In this document: positions 8,138 to 17,025 of the stretch, piece after piece
Position numbering within the stretch: the stretch's first letter is position 1
Layout of the letters: every line of letters starts with the position of its first letter
From: Lachnospiraceae bacterium UBA2864
GTDB lineage: Bacteria; Bacillota; Clostridia; Lachnospirales; Lachnospiraceae
Reading direction: 5' to 3'
Assembly: GCA_002350525.1 (NCBI GenBank)
Contig: DEFA01000013.1
Coordinates: forward strand, 20,599-84,598
Length of the DNA stretch: 64,000 nucleotides
Program-made: the position numbers and the translations under genes
The notes under the pieces: model-generated
Told to the model about the DNA's origin: nothing
The model's database searches: none
The model's input: the letters and a program-made list of their open reading frames with translations, nothing else

Positions 8138-11100
8138 ATGGAAAATTCGCGTGATCGTCTGGTTAATTCATTTTCGGATAACATGCGCGGAGGCGCTGTT
8201 ATATATCGTGCTTCCGAGAACTGTGAGCTGTTGTATGCGAATACAGACATGGTTCGTCTTTTCGAGTGTGATGATTATGATGATTTTATGGAGTATACAG
8301 GCGGAAACTTTAAGGGTGTCGTTAACGAGACGCAGTATTCGCATGTTCAGAATGAGATAGATATACGTCTCAGCGAAACTGACAGTAACTTTGGATACAA
8401 CTTTTTTAATATAAGAACCAAAAAGGGAAATGTCCGGCATGTTGTGAATCATTGGACTTTAGTTAATGATGAGCAGGAGGGCCGGATATTTTATTGCAAT
8501 GTATATCTGAGACATCTTCATGCAACCGTATCGGAAACAGACCTGATAACAGGTCTTAACGGAAGGACTCTTTTCAATAAGTATGTTGTCGGAATAAATA
8601 ATAAGGATTATGCGACAGATAAGGATTCATATGCAATTGTTTATATCAACATAGTACATTTCAAGCTGCTGAATATTAACAGAGGTGTTAATGAAGGAGA
8701 CAGATGTCTTAAGGTGTTGGCTGATATTTTGAACCAAACTTATGAAGATGCTTATATCAGCAGGATATCTGATGATCATTTTGCGGTATTTGCGAAGTTC
8801 GACGGAATTAAGGTAAAGACTGATAAGGCAAATGTAATCTTCCGTGATACCTATGGCAGTCGTTATAACGTAAATTGTAAGTTCGGTATATATAAGTTTA
8901 AGCTGGCAAAAAATCTTAATATCGAGACAGCTATGTCTCTTGCAAAGGTTGCGTGCGATTATATAAAACATGATCCGAAGAAGGATGTAGTAGTATATAG
9001 CGAAAAATTTGCTCAGGAAGTAAATGCAACCGAATATGTTATCAGGAAGATAGATGAGGCTATAGAGAAGGACTGGATCAAGATATATTATCAGCCGGTT
9101 ATACGTTCTCTGACGGGACAGCTCTGTGGCATGGAATCCCTCGTCAGATGGGAGGATCCGAATATCGGATTTCTTATGCCGGACAGATTTATAACAGTCC
9201 TCGAGAAGGAACAGTGCATCCATAAACTGGACAGTTATGTTGTGGATAAGGTTTGTCAGTGTCTGCATGACAGAGTGCAGAATAATGAACCGATAGTGCC
9301 GGTTTCCGTTAACTTTTCGCGGCTTGACTTTATCATGTGCGACATGCTGGAAGTAGTGGAAGCGGCAGTTGAGAAGTATGATGTTCCGAGAGATTACATT
9401 CATATCGAGATCACGGAGAGCATGATCGCGAAGGATGAGGAACTCATGCGTGATGTTATCCATAATTTCAGAGAGGCCGGATATGAGATCTGGATGGATG
9501 ATTTCGGAAGCGGATATTCATCACTTACCCTGCTTAAGGATTATAAGTTTGATATGTTGAAGCTGGATATGAGATTTCTCAACCCGTTTACGGAGAAGTC
9601 TAAGAATATAGTCCGTGCCACGGTTCAGATGGCAAAGGATATCGGAATCAAGACACTTGCGGAAGGAGTGGAGACTCAGGAACATCTGGATTTTCTGAAA
9701 GATATAGGCTGTGAAAGGATTCAGGGATATTATTACGGAAAGCCTGAACCTATAGAGGATATGTTTCGTCATCTTGAAGAGAAAAACGTATCTATAGAGA
9801 GACGTAAATGGAGACATTTCTATGAAGTGGCATCATTTAATGTAAGAGCCACGGATGTGCCGCTTGAAGTTATAGAGGATGACGGAGAGAACTTCAAGAC
9901 ACTCTTCATGAACAGGCCGTATATGGAGCAGATATTCGGTGAAGTGAAGCCGGACCTTGAAGAAGTTGACAGGCTCATATATAAGACAAACTCGCCGCTG
10001 CTAAGGAAATATCGAGAATTTGCGAATGTTGTAGAGAAGTCGGGCAAAACGGAAACTTTCTATTATACCGAGAATGGCAATATACTTCAGCTTACGGCGA
10101 AGGAAATATCGAAAAGCTATGGCCATCATATATTAAAATGTTCATTGGTTAATATTACTCTCGACAAATTATCTGATGAAACAGAACGTATGAATGCAAA
10201 GCTTAAAGAGATTAATCAGCTTTTTGACGGAGTTCATGTGTTTGATCTGAAGAATAACAGAATAGTTCCGCTTGTGGGCGGCGGATATAAGTATATCGAT
10301 AAGACGAAGCTTGAAACGGATAACCTGGATGAGGTACTTGATCTGTTTATCAGAGAATCGGTATTTCCTCTGGATATGGACTGGTGCAGAGTATTCCTTG
10401 ATACATCTACACTTAAGGAGAGAATAGAGAGCAGTGAGAAGGGTTATATAACCACAATATTCAGAATTAAGGATTCAACCGGTAATTATATATGGAAAGA
10501 AAATTACATAATGATGATTCCCGGAACCAACGGGCAGGAATATCTCATTTGCATTAAGCCTTATGAATTCGTGATATCGAGCTTTAAGGAAAATGCAATG
10601 TGTAACGATCCTGTATATGCGAATCTCTGGGATAATTTTATCTGGTATTCAAAGATCAAGGCCTTCTGGAAAGATAAGAACCGAAGATTTATAGGAGCCA
10701 GTCGTGCCTTCTTGGATTATTACGGTATTAAATCTATGAATGAGATTGTCGGAAAGAATGATGAGGATATGCACTGGCATCTGGATAATGAGCCTTATAA
10801 AAATGATGAGCTCGATGTGTTAAACAAGGGCATTAAGGTTGAAAATGCAATAGGGCAGTGTATAGTCAAGGGCGTTGTTCATACCATCATATGCAATAAG
10901 ATGCCGTATTATGAAAATGGTGAGATAGCAGGTCTGGTAGGTTATTTTGAAGACGTAGATGAGATGTTGAATAGTGTCGGAAAAAAGATAGAATTTGCTA
11001 AGATAGATACGGTTACGGGATTAATGAATGCTCGTACAATTGTAGATTCCATGATCGATTATGCTATACAGTATAATAACAAAGGACATAATTACGGTCT

Positions 11101-11449
11101 GATCTTACTTAAAAACAAAAAGCACGGCAGAATAGAGGAAACCTATGGAGAAGATTTTGCGAACACAGTCCTGAAGACCATGGGAGAAAGGATAATTGAG
11201 GTTACGGGACAGACATGTGCTGTTGCGAGAGCCAGGGAGTCTATATTTGCAATACTCACATTTGCTGATTCGGCAGATGAATTAGAGAAACTCGCCCGTG
11301 AGATCGGGGAGAATCTGAGAGGATTAAATGAAGTAGATGGAAACAGCGTGACACTTCGTGTGGATATGGTAACAACTCTGCGTACAGATGAAGGAATAAC
11401 AGATGAAAATATGTATGGAGAAGCACTGGGAAAGCTGGATGCTATTTAA
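8138..11449 (+). CDS. PAS/degenerate-GGDEF/EAL c-di-GMP phosphodiesterase with extra PAS and GGDEF-like modules
   Basis: The 1103-residue cytoplasmic protein reads, in order: PAS-like (about 1-130), a GGDEF fold whose signature is replaced by RISDDHF (209-215), EAL (about 300-540), two PAS-like regions, and a second GGDEF-like fold with no signature (about 950-1100). The EAL site looks complete: E333 in ESLVR, N392, E424, DD at 454-455, K475, E509 in AEGVET and Q529. It should hydrolyse c-di-GMP to pGpG, with the GGDEF-like parts likely acting as GTP sensors or dimer modules. The start at 8138 has AGGGG at 8125-8129; an in-frame GTG at 8132 fits less well. Its end overlaps the convergent thiE gene by 8 bases. 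Confidence 0.9.
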   Translation: MENSRDRLVNSFSDNMRGGAVIYRASENCELLYANTDMVRLFECDDYDDFMEYTGGNFKGVVNETQYSHVQNEIDIRLSETDSNFGYNFFNIRTKKGNVRHVVNHWTLVNDEQEGRIFYCNVYLRHLHATVSETDLITGLNGRTLFNKYVVGINNKDYATDKDSYAIVYINIVHFKLLNINRGVNEGDRCLKVLADILNQTYEDAYISRISDDHFAVFAKFDGIKVKTDKANVIFRDTYGSRYNVNCKFGIYKFKLAKNLNIETAMSLAKVACDYIKHDPKKDVVVYSEKFAQEVNATEYVIRKIDEAIEKDWIKIYYQPVIRSLTGQLCGMESLVRWEDPNIGFLMPDRFITVLEKEQCIHKLDSYVVDKVCQCLHDRVQNNEPIVPVSVNFSRLDFIMCDMLEVVEAAVEKYDVPRDYIHIEITESMIAKDEELMRDVIHNFREAGYEIWMDDFGSGYSSLTLLKDYKFDMLKLDMRFLNPFTEKSKNIVRATVQMAKDIGIKTLAEGVETQEHLDFLKDIGCERIQGYYYGKPEPIEDMFRHLEEKNVSIERRKWRHFYEVASFNVRATDVPLEVIEDDGENFKTLFMNRPYMEQIFGEVKPDLEEVDRLIYKTNSPLLRKYREFANVVEKSGKTETFYYTENGNILQLTAKEISKSYGHHILKCSLVNITLDKLSDETERMNAKLKEINQLFDGVHVFDLKNNRIVPLVGGGYKYIDKTKLETDNLDEVLDLFIRESVFPLDMDWCRVFLDTSTLKERIESSEKGYITTIFRIKDSTGNYIWKENYIMMIPGTNGQEYLICIKPYEFVISSFKENAMCNDPVYANLWDNFIWYSKIKAFWKDKNRRFIGASRAFLDYYGIKSMNEIVGKNDEDMHWHLDNEPYKNDELDVLNKGIKVENAIGQCIVKGVVHTIICNKMPYYENGEIAGLVGYFEDVDEMLNSVGKKIEFAKIDTVTGLMNARTIVDSMIDYAIQYNNKGHNYGLILLKNKKHGRIEETYGEDFANTVLKTMGERIIEVTGQTCAVARARESIFAILTFADSADELEKLAREIGENLRGLNEVDGNSVTLRVDMVTTLRTDEGITDENMYGEALGKLDAI

Positions 11450-12077
11450 AAGAGCTGATTAATTCCTTCGGATCATCAGCCAGCATAAGAGAACTCATGA
11501 GGCAGGCGCCGGACGCGCCTGCTTCTTTTATTTTGGGATAGTTTTCTACTGTGATTCCGCCTATGGCGAAGACCGGTATGGATACGGCATTTATCACGTC
11601 TTTCAGGAAGTCAACTCCGCGGCCGGGAAGTCCCTTCTTGCAGTCGGTATCGAAGATATGTCCTGCAACTATATAATTGCAGCCGAGACTCTCGGCGAGC
11701 AGGGCATCTTCCACACTGTGACAGGAAGCACCGAGGTGGTGAAGTCCTGACAGTAACTGTGCCGCTTCTTCGGGTGAGTTATCTATATATTCCTTTAGGC
11801 GGTGCAGCGGCATATGAAGTCCGTCGGCTGAACATATCAGGGCTGCCTTCGGATGGTTGTGGACAAAAAACTTAGTCCCCGTAGTACAGCAGAGTGTACT
11901 TACACGGAGTGCGAGACTCAGATATTCTTCCTCAGACAGATCCTTCTCACGCAGTATAACAGCATAAGGCGCTGCTTCTGATATGTTCCGTATTTTCTCG
12001 AAAAACACGGATATATCCTCACATAGGGATCTGTTGGTTACACATATGATGTTTCTGTCTTGCTGTAATTGTGCCAT
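11442..12077 (-). CDS. thiE: thiamine-phosphate synthase family protein (ThiE/TenI)
   Basis: The 211-residue TIM-barrel protein shows family landmarks: ILREKDLSEEEY, DGLHMPL, GASCHS, the loop YIVAGHIFDTDCKKGLPGRG, PVFAIGGIT and a C-terminal phosphate-binding GASGACLMS. ThiE joins hydroxymethylpyrimidine diphosphate to thiazole phosphate; TenI is a related thiazole aromatase, and some active-site residues here (FVHNH in place of VNDR) leave the choice open. The operon context (last gene of thiSFGHE) favours a thiamine role either way. The start at 12077 is chosen because GGAG lies 4 bases upstream; the ATG at 12095 lacks a site. Confidence 0.8.
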   Translation of the reverse strand: MAQLQQDRNIICVTNRSLCEDISVFFEKIRNISEAAPYAVILREKDLSEEEYLSLALRVSTLCCTTGTKFFVHNHPKAALICSADGLHMPLHRLKEYIDNSPEEAAQLLSGLHHLGASCHSVEDALLAESLGCNYIVAGHIFDTDCKKGLPGRGVDFLKDVINAVSIPVFAIGGITVENYPKIKEAGASGACLMSSLMLADDPKELISSFK

Positions 12078-12114
12078 TTTGCTCCTTTGGGACATGTATA
12101 GTCGTTAAGATTTT

Positions 12115-13368
12115 TTATACGTACAGATAATCATTCAGAACAGGCTGAAGTCCTTCATCTGTTATATCGCTGTACATTTTATCGAGACTGCGGCTGTCGC
12201 TTATCTCAAACTGCTCGTCACCCTGCTCCGAACCGTCATCCTGTCCGGTGTATTTTGATTCATGATCGCCGATTCCGGTAGATACTCCGGCGGAAACCTT
12301 CGTGGCGGCAATCTTTACTATACCGTTTCTGAACTCCGCTGTTTCCCTTGAAGATACGGTTATTCCCGCGAAAGGAAGGAAGATACGGTATGCGCATATT
12401 ACCTGGCAGAGCTGCTTCTCATGAACGTCAAGCGGGTTAATCTTATCATTGTTGATGATAGGTCTGAGTCTCGGACATGACAGAGAGATTTCAGCATGCG
12501 GATATTTCCGCTGCAGATAGTAAGCATGAAGAGCGGTTGCCAGTGCATCCCGTCTGAAGTCGGACAGACCGAGAAGTGCGGAGAAGGCAACTCCCCTCAT
12601 TCCGCCCATAAGAGCTCTCTCCTGGGCATCGAATCTGTATGGCCATACACGCTTATGTCCCATAAGGTGAAGAGTCTCATACTTATCCGAATCATAGGTT
12701 TCCTGAAATACGGTTACATAGTCGGCACCGCATTCGTGAAGATACTTGTACTCATCTACATTTACAGGGTAAACCTCAAGTCCGACCAGTCTGAAATACT
12801 TTCTTGCAAGTTTGCAGGCTTCACCGATATATTCCACATCGCTTGCGGCGCGGCTTTCGCCGGTCAGAAGAAGTATTTCCTCCATACCGCTGTCGGCGAT
12901 AACCTTCATCTCGTGTTCAATCTGCTCATATGAAAGCTTCATACGCCTGATCTTGTTATAGCAGTTGAAACCGCAGTATACACAATAATTCTCACAGTAA
13001 TTGGCTATATATAAAGGTGTGAAAAGATATACCGTATTTCCGAAATGCTTGCTTGTCTCAAGACGCGCACGCTCGGCCATTTTTTCAAGCAGCGGTTCTG
13101 CGGCGGGAGAGAGGAGTGCTTTGAAGTCCTCAATGGTGCAGTGATTGTGACTAAGGGCGGCCATAACGTCCTTAGCAGTGTACTTTGTGTAGTCGTAGCT
13201 GTTCATCTCATCGATTACATTTTGACGAATGTCGGATTCTATGATATCCATTCCCGGCATGTACTGCATGTGATCGGTCCTGCAGGAAGGGTCGTTCTCA
13301 AGACGATGCTTCTTCTCAAGGGCTGCCGGTGATAATTCATCCGAGTCTACCAAAAAAATATTTTCCAT
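12115..13368 (-). CDS. thiH: 2-iminoacetate synthase (radical SAM)
   Basis: The protein has 417 residues with the radical-SAM cysteines C125, C129 and C132 in CENYCVYC, preceded by YIANY. The conserved LLLTGESRAASDVEYI and ISLSCPRLRP stretches are typical of ThiH. It cleaves tyrosine to p-cresol and dehydroglycine (iminoacetate), the C2-N donor for thiazole formation. The related HydG is longer, with an extra C-terminal Fe-S region that is absent here, and the neighbours thiG and thiF settle the assignment. GGAGG lies just upstream of ATG 13368. A stretch rich in Gly, Asp and Gln near residue 370 is probably a flexible loop. Confidence 0.93.
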   Translation of the reverse strand: MENIFLVDSDELSPAALEKKHRLENDPSCRTDHMQYMPGMDIIESDIRQNVIDEMNSYDYTKYTAKDVMAALSHNHCTIEDFKALLSPAAEPLLEKMAERARLETSKHFGNTVYLFTPLYIANYCENYCVYCGFNCYNKIRRMKLSYEQIEHEMKVIADSGMEEILLLTGESRAASDVEYIGEACKLARKYFRLVGLEVYPVNVDEYKYLHECGADYVTVFQETYDSDKYETLHLMGHKRVWPYRFDAQERALMGGMRGVAFSALLGLSDFRRDALATALHAYYLQRKYPHAEISLSCPRLRPIINNDKINPLDVHEKQLCQVICAYRIFLPFAGITVSSRETAEFRNGIVKIAATKVSAGVSTGIGDHESKYTGQDDGSEQGDEQFEISDSRSLDKMYSDITDEGLQPVLNDYLYV

Positions 13369-13396
13369 TATAATTAATCCTCCTTAATCCGCAGCC

Positions 13397-14164
13397 TTAG
13401 TCTCTAAGGAATCCTGTAAGAGGATCGGATGCGGAAGCACCTCTTGTAAGTACTCGGCCGAGTCCCGAAAGGTATGCTTTACGTCCTGCGGAAATAGCTT
13501 CGCGGAAAGCGGATGCCATAAGAGGAAGGTCTCCGGCTGTTGCAAGAGCTGTATTTGCCATAACTGCGGCGCAGCCCATTTCCATGGCTTCACAGGCCTG
13601 AGAAGGTCTTCCGATACCTGCATCTACTATGATCGGAAGAGATATCTCATCGATGAGTATCTGTATGAATTCTTTGGTTGCAAGACCTTTGTTTGAACCG
13701 ATAGGTGATGCAAGCGGCATGATGGAAGCGGCACCTGCATTCATAAGGTCTCTTGCGGCATTAAGATCAGGATACATATAAGGCATTACCACAAAACCTT
13801 CCTTTGCAAGGGTTTCTGTAGCTTTTATGGTTTCCTGATTATCAGGAAGAAGATACTTTGAGTCACGCATGATCTCGATCTTTACGAAGTTACCGCAGCC
13901 CAGCTCTCTGGCAAGACGGGCTATCCTTACAGCTTCCTCTGCGGTTCTTGCACCGCTTGTGTTAGGAAGAAGAGTTACTCCCTCCGGAATGTAATCGAGA
14001 ATATTCTCCTGATCCTTGGTATTGGTACGGCGTACGGCCAAAGTAATAAGTTCTGCGCCTGCGTCACGTACAGCTGCCTCTATAAGTTTCATTGAGTATT
14101 TTCCTGATCCGAGTATAAAACGTGAGGTGAATTCTTTTCCACCTATTACTAATTTATCGTCCAT
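13397..14164 (-). CDS. thiG: thiazole synthase
   Basis: This 255-residue TIM-barrel protein matches ThiG throughout: FTSRFILGSGKY at the start, ELITLAVRR, PNTSGARTAEEAVRIARLARE, the Schiff-base lysine in NFVKIEI, and MPLASPIGSNKG. It forms the thiazole ring of thiamine from 1-deoxy-xylulose 5-phosphate, ThiS thiocarboxylate and dehydroglycine supplied by ThiH. It lies between thiF and thiH, 64 bases after thiF and 28 bases before thiH. AAAGGAAC supplies the ribosome-binding site. Confidence 0.95.
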   Translation of the reverse strand: MDDKLVIGGKEFTSRFILGSGKYSMKLIEAAVRDAGAELITLAVRRTNTKDQENILDYIPEGVTLLPNTSGARTAEEAVRIARLARELGCGNFVKIEIMRDSKYLLPDNQETIKATETLAKEGFVVMPYMYPDLNAARDLMNAGAASIMPLASPIGSNKGLATKEFIQILIDEISLPIIVDAGIGRPSQACEAMEMGCAAVMANTALATAGDLPLMASAFREAISAGRKAYLSGLGRVLTRGASASDPLTGFLRD

Positions 14165-14228
14165 TATCTTTGTTCCTTTCAGTATCTGATTGGTTTATAT
14201 TTATTTAGAGTTCCGGGTTTCGGAACTG

Positions 14229-14891
14229 TTACGGTTCCGTTTCTCCCAAGAGAATTCTGAGAACCATATGAGCTTCATGTGCGGCACAGGCCATAACTCT
14301 TGCGGACACGAGCCCGATTCCGTCATTCACGTCGCTTACACCGTCACCGCTTATGTACAGTCTTTTTGTAACATGCTTTGTTTGTATGGTATTAGCACTT
14401 CCGAAGCCGGCCATTCCGGAGCCTGATAAGATGTACTTATCCGGGAAGTTTTCCAGTACATAGTTTACGAGCATGGCTTTCATATCAGCCTTATCGAAGG
14501 CTTCGCAGATAATATCGGCATCCTTAAGAATCTCGTGCATGTTATCTTCATCCAGCTTTACGGTGTGGGTTATAAGCTCTGTATAAGGGCTTATCTCACG
14601 CAGATTTCCTGCAAGAGCTTCAGTCTTATACATTCCGATCTGGCTTGCTTTATACTGCTGGCGGTGAAGATTGGTTATATCTACCTTATCAAAGTCTATC
14701 AGGATGAGACGTCCGATGCCGGCTCTGGTAAGAGCTATGGAAATATTGGAACCAAGTCCTCCGAGTCCGCATACAGCAACAGCTGCGTCTGTAAAAGCTT
14801 TCTGCCGTTCGGCACCGTGCCGCTCGGTAAGTGCCTGAAGCCATTCTTCACGGCTCGGTATATTGAGAGATTTTTTATCTGCATCTGTCAT
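14229..14891 (-). CDS. thiF: ThiS adenylyltransferase (ThiF, short form)
   Basis: The 220-residue E1-like enzyme has a nucleotide-binding loop VCGLGGLGSN and the acidic-basic strand LIDFDKVDITNLHRQQY. It activates the C-terminus of ThiS as an acyl-adenylate. It lacks the paired CxxC zinc ligands and the C-terminal region of E. coli ThiF, as is usual for the short clostridial form. Start ATG 14891 follows the thiS stop codon after a single base; an upstream ATG at 14936 lies inside thiS and is rejected. Confidence 0.9.
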   Translation of the reverse strand: MTDADKKSLNIPSREEWLQALTERHGAERQKAFTDAAVAVCGLGGLGSNISIALTRAGIGRLILIDFDKVDITNLHRQQYKASQIGMYKTEALAGNLREISPYTELITHTVKLDEDNMHEILKDADIICEAFDKADMKAMLVNYVLENFPDKYILSGSGMAGFGSANTIQTKHVTKRLYISGDGVSDVNDGIGLVSARVMACAAHEAHMVLRILLGETEP

Positions 14892-14892
14892 A

Positions 14893-15087
14893 TCAGCCAC
14901 CACCCACAAAACTGACAACTTCCATAACATCGCCATCGTTTAGAATTGTAGATTCATAAGTGGCTTTTGGAACTATCTCGCCGTTTATCTCAACAGCGAC
15001 ACGTTTCTCCGAGTAGCCCTCATGTTCAAGAGCTTCCTGAACACTGCGTCCGGAGAAATCTACGAATTCACCGTTTATCTTTACCAT
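14893..15087 (-). CDS. thiS: sulfur carrier protein ThiS
   Basis: The 64-residue ubiquitin-fold protein ends in VSFVGGG, the diglycine tail needed for adenylation and thiocarboxylate formation. It begins MVKINGEFVDF. The ATG at 15087 has GGAGG 5 bases upstream, while the earlier ATG at 15099 overlaps that site. It is the first gene of the operon, directly downstream of the TPP riboswitch. Confidence 0.93.
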   Translation of the reverse strand: MVKINGEFVDFSGRSVQEALEHEGYSEKRVAVEINGEIVPKATYESTILNDGDVMEVVSFVGGG

Positions 15088-15206
15088 ACGCACCTCCATA
15101 ATATTTTTTTGTTCGCATTACGCTCTGTTACATAAATGCCAAAGCGTAATACGTATGAATTACATATGCATCGCATATGATGGCACCTGCTCGCTTAACG
15201 CACAAA
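15088..15206 (-). other. thiS leader between riboswitch terminator and start codon
   Basis: About 120 bases without a gene. The stretch contains an 8-bp inverted repeat, ATTACGCT (15117-15124) and AGCGTAAT (15143-15150), and a CATATG-CATCG-CATATG motif near 15164-15180. These could form hairpins in the mRNA, but I assign no role. Confidence 0.4.
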
Positions 15207-15233
15207 AAGCTGCCCGATTGATTCGGACAGCTT
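15202..15233 (-). terminator. riboswitch expression-platform terminator
   Basis: Read on the minus strand, an 11-bp stem (15233-15223 with 15217-15207) has a 5-base loop and is followed by a T-run at 15206-15202. It lies 22 bases after the TPP aptamer, so thiamine diphosphate binding should cause early termination. Confidence 0.85.
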
Positions 15234-15254
15234 CCATGACGTTTCAAATATGAT

Positions 15255-15339
15255 TCATCCCTACGTTGGCATTATCCAAATCAGGTTAACGGGTCGAAGG
15301 TCGAACCTTCCTCTCAGCCGATTTATCGGCTCCCCTCTT
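15255..15339 (-). promoter_or_regulatory. TPP riboswitch (THI box)
   Basis: On the minus strand the conserved parts appear in order: AGAGGGGAGCC, GGCTGAGAGG, ACCCGTTAACCTGAT, TTGGATAATGCCAACG and TAGGGATGA. These are the pyrimidine- and diphosphate-binding helices of the thiamine diphosphate aptamer. The element lies between a promoter and thiS and should switch off thiSFGHE when thiamine diphosphate is abundant. Confidence 0.97.
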
Positions 15340-15353
15340 TAATTGCGGCTCTA

Positions 15354-15382
15354 ATTGTAGTCTTTTATTCGGAGTTAGTCAA
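15354..15382 (-). promoter_or_regulatory. promoter of the thiSFGHE operon
   Basis: On the minus strand TTGACT (15382-15377) and TACAAT (15359-15354) are separated by 17 bases. Transcription would start near 15347, just before the aptamer. Confidence 0.8.
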
Positions 15383-15546
15383 TGGGGAAATACCATGGAC
15401 TCTATTTTCTATTATCGCGACAAAACATCAACTGTTCACGACATTTTCTATGTAATCTGTATTTTCTATGGTAATATATACGATGAAAAGAGCAACCGCT
15501 CTGGAACAGTTTATCTACAATTGGAAAAGAAACGGAGGATTTGAAA

Positions 15547-15735
15547 ATGAAAAAAGACAAGAGATTTGAAGTGGTTTTGGAAGAAGGAAGTTCTTTAACT
15601 GATGAAGGAATCAAAAGAATTCTGGTTGATAAGGTGACGGGAGTTCATTATCTTGCATGGAAGTCAGGATATGCGGGAGGAATCACACCGCTTCTGGACT
15701 CGGAAGGAAAGGCAGTTGTAGAAAAGGACGTATAA
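15547..15735 (+). CDS. small DUF6440-family protein
   Basis: The 62-residue protein begins MKKDKRFEVV and contains VDKVTGVHYL and GGITPLLDSEGK, the pattern of the DUF6440 family of short Firmicute proteins with unknown function. ATG 15547 has GGAGG at 15534-15538; the TTG at 15541 is too close. It is monocistronic with its own terminator. The roughly 160 bases upstream contain the repeated word TTTTCTAT three times and a small AGAGC-AACC-GCTCT hairpin at 15488-15501. Confidence 0.8.
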   Translation: MKKDKRFEVVLEEGSSLTDEGIKRILVDKVTGVHYLAWKSGYAGGITPLLDSEGKAVVEKDV

Positions 15736-15746
15736 AGTTTTTTAGG

Positions 15747-15773
15747 AGATCGGGGTTCCCGATCTTCTTTTTT
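15747..15773 (+). terminator. intrinsic terminator
   Basis: AGATCGGG (15747-15754) pairs with CCCGATCT (15758-15765) across a GTT loop, followed by a T-run to 15773. It ends the DUF6440 gene. Confidence 0.9.
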
Positions 15774-15907
15774 GCGGTTTTCACTTGACAACATCCTTTA
15801 ATAGAATCAAAATATTTGAATTGTAAAAAGAAAGTATGAGAACGGAGTTGCAGATAATTGCGATTCAATGGTTGCAGAGTGTGAAGAAACCGAAAAAAGG
15901 GCATAGG

Positions 15908-17017
15908 ATGAAAGATTCACAAAGTGATAAAAAGATGAGAGATCCCGGTATCGAACTGCTTAGGATAATCATGTTGCTTCAGATAGTATTTCTGCATGTA
16001 TCGGACTACGGCGGCTTCTCTAAAATAGCGAACCAACTTGGCGGAGACAGGGAGCTGACATTCTGGCTCATATGGCTGATGTGCAGATGTCCTGTTTTCG
16101 TTTTTATAGTGATAATGGGATATTATATGTGTGAATCCAGATCAGGATTCAATAAGAAAAGGCTGCTTAAGTGTTATCTGCCGATGCTCTTTTATTCTGT
16201 TGCCATACCGGTTATATATGGGATAGTATATCCGAAGAGTATTACGGGGGCGGATTATATCAGGGGATTTTTCCCGTTCTTATCCAGAACCTGGTACTTT
16301 ATGACGTTGTACATTTTGGTACTGATGCTATCACCGTTCCTGAATAAAATGATCGAGAAGCTTTCACGGAAAGAATTCCTATGGCTGCTGGCGATAATCT
16401 TTTTTGTGTTTTCTGTATGGCAGCCGCTGACCATGCTGGAGCCCTTCCAAGAGATAGTAAGCCTTAAAAAGGTTGTTGAAACCGTGGGCGGTAAGAGTCT
16501 TTACGGATTTATATACATGTATCTGCTGGGAGCCTATATGAGGAAATATCATTTCCTTAAGTTCCATGAAGAGGATAAAGGATTTCTGGGCAGTAAATGG
16601 ATGTATCTGATAACATATATCATGCTGGGACTGATAAATACAGTGTTGGTATACTTCTATCCGGATGAAAATATAAAACAGGTCATAGTATATAATGATA
16701 ATCCGCTGGTCATACTTCAATGCGTGTGCATATTCAGATTCTTCGAGAAAACCGATCTGACAAGGTTCAGTCGTGCAGGCAGAGTGATAAATATGATAAG
16801 CGCAGGGAATATGGGGATTTACATGCTTCACGAACATCCTCTTATGCGTGATGTGATCTGGAAACGTATATTTGATATCAATAATGTTCAGTTCTACACG
16901 AGAAAAGATTATCTGCTTAGGATATTGCTGATCATCATAATAATCTATGCGGCATGCTGGATAATTGACAGAATAGTTAATATAATTCCGAAAATAATAT
17001 CAAAACGAAAAGGATAG
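15908..17017 (+). CDS. acyltransferase-3 family membrane protein
   Basis: This 370-residue protein has about ten membrane spans and the family pattern: GIELLRIIMLLQIVFLHVSD at the start (His in the first span), RCPVFVFIVIMGYYM, RTWYFMTLYI and a late GNMGIYMLHEHPL. Members transfer acetyl or other acyl groups from inside the cell to polysaccharides, teichoic acids or peptidoglycan. The start at 15908 has AAGGG at 15897-15901; the upstream ATG at 15836 does not. A phosphatase gene follows after 8 bases, suggesting co-transcription. Confidence 0.88.
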   Translation: MKDSQSDKKMRDPGIELLRIIMLLQIVFLHVSDYGGFSKIANQLGGDRELTFWLIWLMCRCPVFVFIVIMGYYMCESRSGFNKKRLLKCYLPMLFYSVAIPVIYGIVYPKSITGADYIRGFFPFLSRTWYFMTLYILVLMLSPFLNKMIEKLSRKEFLWLLAIIFFVFSVWQPLTMLEPFQEIVSLKKVVETVGGKSLYGFIYMYLLGAYMRKYHFLKFHEEDKGFLGSKWMYLITYIMLGLINTVLVYFYPDENIKQVIVYNDNPLVILQCVCIFRFFEKTDLTRFSRAGRVINMISAGNMGIYMLHEHPLMRDVIWKRIFDINNVQFYTRKDYLLRILLIIIIIYAACWIIDRIVNIIPKIISKRKG

Positions 17018-17025
17018 AGCATATA

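Noticed and set aside
12115..13368. HydG instead of ThiH
   Set aside because: Both share the radical-SAM fold, but the protein lacks the extended C-terminal Fe-S region of HydG and lies in a thiS-F-G operon behind a TPP riboswitch.
15785..15813. Promoter for the acyltransferase gene with TTGACA at 15785
   Set aside because: The -35 is perfect but no acceptable -10 lies 16-18 bases downstream, so I did not list it.
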